Assembly (NCBI GenBank): GCA_046758905.1
Contig: JBHIBC010000013.1
Location: 1-46,282 of the forward strand
From: JBHIBC01 sp046758905
GTDB taxonomy: Bacteria > Acidobacteriota > Polarisedimenticolia > Gp22-AA2
Direction of reading: 5' to 3'
Length of the DNA stretch: 46,282 bases
The notes under the pieces are model-generated. The model had not been told where the DNA came from, searched no databases, and was given only the letters and a program-made list of their open reading frames with translations. Of this stretch, positions 42,236 through 46,282 are shown one piece after another. The first letter of the stretch is position 1. Each line of letters begins with the position of its first letter. A program made the position numbers and the translations under genes.

Positions 42236-42263
42236 TTGCCGCGGCGCCCCGGGGACCTATAAT
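42236..42263 (+). promoter_or_regulatory. Promoter of the AAA+/ExxH operon
   Basis: TTGCCG (42236-42241), a 16-nt spacer and a perfect TATAAT (42258-42263). The predicted start near 42270 falls inside a palindrome (42263-42276). The leader, about 29 nt, is AT-rich and carries GATAGAGG before the ATG. Confidence 0.65.
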
Positions 42264-42276
42264 TATCTACAGATAA
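42263..42276 (+). promoter_or_regulatory. Palindrome at the transcription start of the AAA+ operon, candidate operator
   Basis: TTATCT-AC-AGATAA, six perfect bases per arm, directly after the -10 box. It is not CIRCE. Its placement suits a small repressor; the regulator is unknown. Confidence 0.45.
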
Positions 42277-42298
42277 ACATGAAAGATAGAGGTCGACC

Positions 42299-44182
42299 AT
42301 GGCGTCCGCCGAAAATCCCCGGCGATTGCCCCTGACGCCCGAGAGGCTCGAGACACAGCTTCGGGCCGCGGCCGAGGGTGCCCTCGGGGAGGGCGGTCTC
42401 GACGATCTGGAGACCCGATTCCTCATCGAGATCTTGCGGCGCTCGACCTTCCTCCTGAAGCAGGGGTATGACCCGGAGACGCTCAACCGGATCCTGGCCG
42501 GGGTGCGGAGGCCGGCGAGCCTGCTGGATCCGGCGCGGGCGCGGGGAGGCGGCAGCCCCGAGGACCGGCTCCTGAGGACGTGGAGCGTCCCCGATGTGCT
42601 GCGGGCCTGCGGCGACAAGTGCCTGTACGACGTCGGGCTGGCGGGGCGCACCTCCTTCCGGGGCTTCGACCTGCTGGACCTCGGCCCCCGCTCCTACGGC
42701 CTCGCGAGCGAGGTGCTCGAGCTGTTGGCTCAGGACCCCACGCTGCGCGACTTCTACGACAGGAACCTGGTGGAGAGGCTGCCGATCGGCGACGAGATCC
42801 TGTTCCTCCGGCAGTGCGCGTCGCGGTTCCAGATCTACGCCCAGATCCTGCAGGCCCTGTGCTCCGAGGATCCGGCGGCCACCCCGCTCGAGGCCTTCCG
42901 GCCGGCGGCGGGCCGGGGGGAGCGACGGCCCGCGGCCCTGGTGCCGGCCGGCGAGGGCCCGGCGCGCGACGCCCCGCGGGCCCCCGGCTCCTCCGCCGTG
43001 GAGGTCCTGCGCGAGCCCCGGCCCCCGACTCCCGCGGCCGAGCCCGAGCGGATCCCGGGAGGGCCGGACCGCAAGGAGCGGCTCACCGGCTACGAGAGGG
43101 AGATCCTCCTGGCGAGCCTCGACCTGGACGGCCTGAGGCGCCGGCTCAAGGGCGAGATCGTCGACCAGGACGACGCCGTCGATCAGATCTGCGACAACCT
43201 CGCGGTGTTCGCCGTCGGGACGCGCGGCCGCCCCAGGCCGCAGAGCTACCTGCTGGTGGGCCCGACCGGGGTGGGGAAGAACTACCTCATCGAGACCCTG
43301 GTGCGCTCGCTCGAGGAGATCTGGGGGGTCGAGGTCCCCTTCCTGGTCCTGGAGGGTCCACAGTACACCCATCCCTCCGACGTCACCGAGCTCAAGGGCT
43401 CGACCCGCGGCTTCATCCGCAGCGACGAGCAGGGGATCCTGGCGGAATTCCACGAGCGAACCCGGACGGCGCCCCTGTCGTTCCTGCTCATCGACGAGAT
43501 CGAGAAGGCGCATCCGCAGCTCGCCCGCTTCTTCCTGTCACTGATGGACCGGGGTTGGACGATGGACAACAGGGGGCGCACGCTCCGCTTCCCGGCCACG
43601 GTGCTCGCGTACACCTCCAACCTGGGCTACGGTGATCGGAGCGGGTCCGGCCGGCCGATCGGCTACGGCACCCGGCGCTCCCCAGGTCGGGAGCGGGAGA
43701 CGACGTCCCGCAGCGTGCGGCGCGGCCTGTCGCCCGAGTTCCTCAACCGGCTGGAGATCATCCACTTCGCGCCGCTGTCGATCGGGTCCGCGGCGCGCAT
43801 CGTCGACCAGGAGGTCGGGCGGATCGCCTCGCGTTACGCGGCGCGCCACGGAGTCGATCTGAGCGTCACCCCGGCCGCCCGCGAGGAGCTGGTGCGGCGG
43901 GGGTTCAGCGAGGAGTACGGCGCGCGCCGTCTGGTGGGGGAGGTGGATCGGGTGTGCAACGTCGAGGTCAGCCTGCGCCTGCACAGCAGCGCCGGCCCCC
44001 TGACCGAGGCCGGGCGCCGGCTGCTGAGCCGGATCCGCGAGGCGCGGCGCGGCGAGCGGGCGGTGGACGAGGCGGCCCTCCTCTCGGAGGTCGCGCACCG
44101 GACGCGCCTCGGCAGCCGCGTCCGGCGCGTCGAGGTCGACGCGGGGTCCGGCGGCTTCGTCTACCGGGTGGTCGCGCCGTGA
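42299..44182 (+). CDS. ClpB-D2-like AAA+ ATPase with an unrecognised N-terminal region
   Basis: Of 627 residues, ~1-200 is a helical region I do not recognise, ~201-262 a Pro/Ala/Arg-rich linker, and ~280-600 a single AAA+ module of Hsp100 class 2 type: Walker A G-P-T-G-V-G-K-N (321-328), a pore-loop position G-F-I-R (371-374) instead of GYVG, Walker B F-L-L-I-D-E-I-E-K-A-H (395-405), sensor-1 Asn441, arginine finger Arg484 (F-L-N-R-L) and sensor 2 E-Y-G-A-R-R-L. So it should form an ATP-driven ring that moves protein chains, but with one ring, unlike ClpB, and no ClpP-binding loop is obvious. It is divergent from groESL and coupled by a GTGA overlap to an unknown partner gene. The AAA+ call is firm; the role is unknown. 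Confidence 0.85.
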   Translation: MASAENPRRLPLTPERLETQLRAAAEGALGEGGLDDLETRFLIEILRRSTFLLKQGYDPETLNRILAGVRRPASLLDPARARGGGSPEDRLLRTWSVPDVLRACGDKCLYDVGLAGRTSFRGFDLLDLGPRSYGLASEVLELLAQDPTLRDFYDRNLVERLPIGDEILFLRQCASRFQIYAQILQALCSEDPAATPLEAFRPAAGRGERRPAALVPAGEGPARDAPRAPGSSAVEVLREPRPPTPAAEPERIPGGPDRKERLTGYEREILLASLDLDGLRRRLKGEIVDQDDAVDQICDNLAVFAVGTRGRPRPQSYLLVGPTGVGKNYLIETLVRSLEEIWGVEVPFLVLEGPQYTHPSDVTELKGSTRGFIRSDEQGILAEFHERTRTAPLSFLLIDEIEKAHPQLARFFLSLMDRGWTMDNRGRTLRFPATVLAYTSNLGYGDRSGSGRPIGYGTRRSPGRERETTSRSVRRGLSPEFLNRLEIIHFAPLSIGSAARIVDQEVGRIASRYAARHGVDLSVTPAAREELVRRGFSEEYGARRLVGEVDRVCNVEVSLRLHSSAGPLTEAGRRLLSRIREARRGERAVDEAALLSEVAHRTRLGSRVRRVEVDAGSGGFVYRVVAP

Positions 44183-44847
44183 GCGGCACGCCCCTGGTGC
44201 ACACCCTCAAGACGATCATCGAGCGCAGCTACGCGATGCGGCCGGTGATCGAGGATCTGGCTCCCTTCATCATCGGCGACCGGGGCCTCGCGGCCCTGTA
44301 CGGCCAGAGCCCGGCGCGTCGGCCCACGGGACCCGCCGGGGCGCGCCTCCTCGTCCGGGAGACGGGGTCGTCGCTGCGGGCCTCCCTGTACTACCCCGAT
44401 GCTCTGGTGCGGCACCTCGAGCTCTTCCACCCGCTCGCGGGCCTGGGGGACCGCAACATCGACGCCTTCGCGGTGCTGGTCGAGGAGCTGGATCATCTGC
44501 TGGTGCTCGCCAGCAGGGCGGCCGAGGGGAGACCCGTGAGCCTGCTGGAGCTGGAGCACCACGCCAACGTCACCAAATACCTCGTGGTGGTCCACCTCCT
44601 CGGAAAGCAGACCGGCCGCCGCAGGATCTCCGAGCAGCATAGGCTCTGGGCGCGGCATCATCTGTTCGAGAAGTACCCGGAGGGGGAGGGCGAGCAGGCG
44701 ACGCGATACCGGCGCGCGGCCGGCCTGGCGGAGCGCTACGTGCGGTATCTCGATTCCAAGTCGGCGGAGGGTCGCCGCACCGAGCTGCGTCTCTTCCAGC
44801 GCCGCCCCTTCTCGGACACGCTGCGGCTGTTGACCTGCCGCAACTGA
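44179..44847 (+). CDS. Unknown protein with several ExxH motifs, coupled to the AAA+ gene
   Basis: I do not recognise this 222-aa protein. It is soluble in appearance and mostly helical. Three ExxH motifs fall close together: E-L-F-H (81-84), E-L-D-H (103-106) and E-L-E-H-H (124-128), and a further S-E-Q-H at 151-154. Spaced Glu and His like this recall metal-binding helical bundles such as diiron proteins, but the match is pattern-level only. The start GTG (44179) overlaps the AAA+ stop (GTGA), so the two products are made together, which suggests it is a substrate adaptor or client of the ATPase. A metal-free structural role is equally possible. Confidence 0.75.
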   Translation: MSGTPLVHTLKTIIERSYAMRPVIEDLAPFIIGDRGLAALYGQSPARRPTGPAGARLLVRETGSSLRASLYYPDALVRHLELFHPLAGLGDRNIDAFAVLVEELDHLLVLASRAAEGRPVSLLELEHHANVTKYLVVVHLLGKQTGRRRISEQHRLWARHHLFEKYPEGEGEQATRYRRAAGLAERYVRYLDSKSAEGRRTELRLFQRRPFSDTLRLLTCRN

Positions 44848-44908
44848 GCCGGGGGCCGGAGACGGGATCCGGGAGGGGGCGCGGGCGGCCCCGGTGCCGG
44901 GCCCGGCC

Positions 44909-46282
44909 TCAGTGGCGCGCTCCCGGCTTCCCGGACCGCGACAGTGCGGCGAGCTGCCGCGCCTCGGGGAAGAGCTCGAGCGCGCGCTGGATCTGGCGAT
45001 CCGTCTCGACGTAGACCCGGTACCCGGCCTCGAGCCCCCACTGGGCCGAGGCCACCGCCTCGTGGATCTCGCTGCGGAGCCGCTCCCGGTTGTCGTCGAG
45101 ATCCTGCTGCGTCCAGGGGAGCCCGCGGCGGTCGATGAACCGGGCGAACTCCTCCAGCACCTCGGGCGTCACCTCGAAGTCCCGCGGTACCTCCCCGTGG
45201 CGGGCATGGTAGTCCACCGCGAAGTGGAAGAAGACCTGCCCGCGTTCCAGCCGATCGATGAACCGCGAGGTCTCCTGGAGTGACACGATCACGTCGGGCC
45301 GGATCCCGCCGCCCCCGTACACGGTGCGGCCGGCGTCCGTGCGGCGGACGTCCGTAGCGCGGCTCAGCAGATCGTCCTCGTCCTCCTGGTGGCTCAGGTA
45401 GTCCTCCAGGGAGCCGTAGTCGCGCTGGATGAGGCGGCCGCTGGGCGTGTAGTACCGCGCCGTGGTCAGGGCGAGCGCCGCGTTGTGGCTCAAGGGGTAG
45501 ACCGTCTGCACGAGCCCCTTGCCCCAGGTGGTGTTCCCGACGATCAGTCCCCGGTCGTGGTCCTGGATGGCGCCGGCCACGATCTCGGAAGCGCTGGCGC
45601 TGTACTTGTCCACCAGCACGACGAGGGGGATCTGGTTCAGGTTGCCCCGACCGCTGGCCCGGTACTCCTGGTCCGAGCCGTTGATCCGGCCCTGCGTGTA
45701 GACGATCATCTGTCCCTTGCGGAGGAACCGGTCGGCCACCCGGACCGCCTGCTCCAGCAGCCCGCCCGGGTTTTGCCGCAGGTCGAGGATCATCCGTTTC
45801 ATGCCCTGCCTGAGCAGCGCCCGGACGCGAGCGTCGAGCTCGCGGTCGGTGCTCCGGGTGAAGTTATCGACCTTGATGTAACCGGTCTCCGGGCGGATCA
45901 GGAACGCCTGACGGATGCTCTTGGTCGTGATGTTGTCGCGCGTGATGGTGAAGTGCAGCGTCTCCTCCAGGCCGGGACGCGTGACGGTGATCGTGACCTG
46001 GGTCCCCTTCGGCCCCTTGAGCCGGCGCAGAGCCTCGTCGATGTGCATATCGAGAGTATCGACCCCCTCGATCTGCGAGATCACGTCCCCGGCGCGGATC
46101 CCGGCGCGCCAGGCCGGGGTGCCCTCGAGGGGGGAGATCACCGTCAGGGGCTTGTCGAGAGAGGGCTTGGAGATGACGATGCCGAGGCCCGAGAAGCTGC
46201 CGTGCTGCTCCTCCAGCATGCTCTTGTAGTCGTCGGGTCGAGGTAGTTCGAGTGCGGGTCGAGCGAGCGGAGCATCCCGCGA
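44909..46282 (-). CDS. C-terminal processing protease (S41/CtpA family), 5' part cut by the window and frameshifted
   Basis: From the in-frame M at 46219 the product has 436 residues: a PDZ domain (F-S-G-L-G-I-V-I, P-A-W-R-A-G-I-R-A-G-D) and the S41 core with the serine in D-K-Y-S-A-S-A-S-E-I-V-A-G-A and the lysine in T-T-W-G-K-G-L. It would cleave C-termini of periplasmic proteins. Upstream of 46219 the sequence reads on, in another frame, as M-L-R-S-L-D-P-H-S-N-Y-L-D-P, exactly the family's preceding segment, and then D-D-Y-K-S-M-L continues in the present frame. One G seems missing near 46235, either a true frameshift or an assembly error. The start lies beyond the window. Confidence 0.92.
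   Translation of the reverse strand, partial: SRDAPLARPALELPRPDDYKSMLEEQHGSFSGLGIVISKPSLDKPLTVISPLEGTPAWRAGIRAGDVISQIEGVDTLDMHIDEALRRLKGPKGTQVTITVTRPGLEETLHFTITRDNITTKSIRQAFLIRPETGYIKVDNFTRSTDRELDARVRALLRQGMKRMILDLRQNPGGLLEQAVRVADRFLRKGQMIVYTQGRINGSDQEYRASGRGNLNQIPLVVLVDKYSASASEIVAGAIQDHDRGLIVGNTTWGKGLVQTVYPLSHNAALALTTARYYTPSGRLIQRDYGSLEDYLSHQEDEDDLLSRATDVRRTDAGRTVYGGGGIRPDVIVSLQETSRFIDRLERGQVFFHFAVDYHARHGEVPRDFEVTPEVLEEFARFIDRRGLPWTQQDLDDNRERLRSEIHEAVASAQWGLEAGYRVYVETDRQIQRALELFPEARQLAALSRSGKPGARH

Overview
The window is a GC-rich, gene-dense stretch of a chromosome from a diderm (Gram-negative-type) bacterium. Outer-membrane biogenesis genes (lptD, a lolA-like gene), ordinary core genes (smpB, efp, polA, glyA, groESL, clpB) and very short intergenic gaps support this. 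Gene content and style (DgcN/DgcA-like pair, an EF-P with Asn at the modification site, an NtrC-type regulator, HD-GYP and hybrid kinases) fit an uncultured lineage such as Acidobacteriota, but the phylum cannot be fixed from sequence alone. No rRNA, tRNA, CRISPR array, insertion sequence or prophage gene was seen. About 41 protein genes are supported. One is cut at the left edge, one is cut at the right edge, and the latter also carries an apparent frameshift.

Layout. 1-9.1 kb: end of an EAL phosphodiesterase, a small basic unknown gene with its own strong promoter and terminator, an NtrC-like activator with a degenerate receiver, a dgcN/dgcA-like D-amino-acid pair, an operon of an unknown protein with thiS and thiG, and a hybrid histidine kinase. 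9.1-16.3 kb: smpB, ricT-like PSP1 gene, rsmI, nadE, efp plus an FAH-family hydrolase, and a translationally coupled nitrilase/B12-radical-SAM pair. 16.4-25.5 kb: one apparent seven-gene plus-strand operon: amrB (MEMO family), lptD, a RmlD-like reductase, a second SDR, a fusion of a CTP-dependent prenol-kinase-like domain with a DUF92 domain, a UbiA prenyltransferase and an ENPP-type phosphodiesterase. 25.5-30.3 kb: a minus-strand proteostasis operon clpB-hsp20-htpX-grpE behind a near-consensus housekeeping promoter. 30.4-37.2 kb: alpha/beta hydrolase, then glyA-precorrin-2 dehydrogenase-polA, then an HD-GYP response regulator. 37.2-39.9 kb: two peptide-type ABC permeases and a lolA-like gene. 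40-42.2 kb: groES-groEL under a CIRCE operator. 42.2-44.8 kb: divergent from groESL, a two-gene operon of a ClpB-D2-like AAA+ unfoldase with an unrecognised N-terminal region and an unknown partner rich in ExxH motifs. 44.9-46.3 kb: a CtpA-type periplasmic protease.

How it fits together. Two regions are the best candidates for something new. The first is the AAA+/ExxH pair next to groESL, with a palindrome at its predicted transcription start. The second is the prenol kinase fusion plus UbiA plus two SDRs, which reads like an isoprenoid salvage and prenyl-transfer route placed behind lptD. Proteostasis is a theme from 25 kb on, but its control seems split: CIRCE is seen only at groESL, whereas clpB has a plain sigma-70-like promoter. 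Several convergent genes end within a few bases of each other or overlap.
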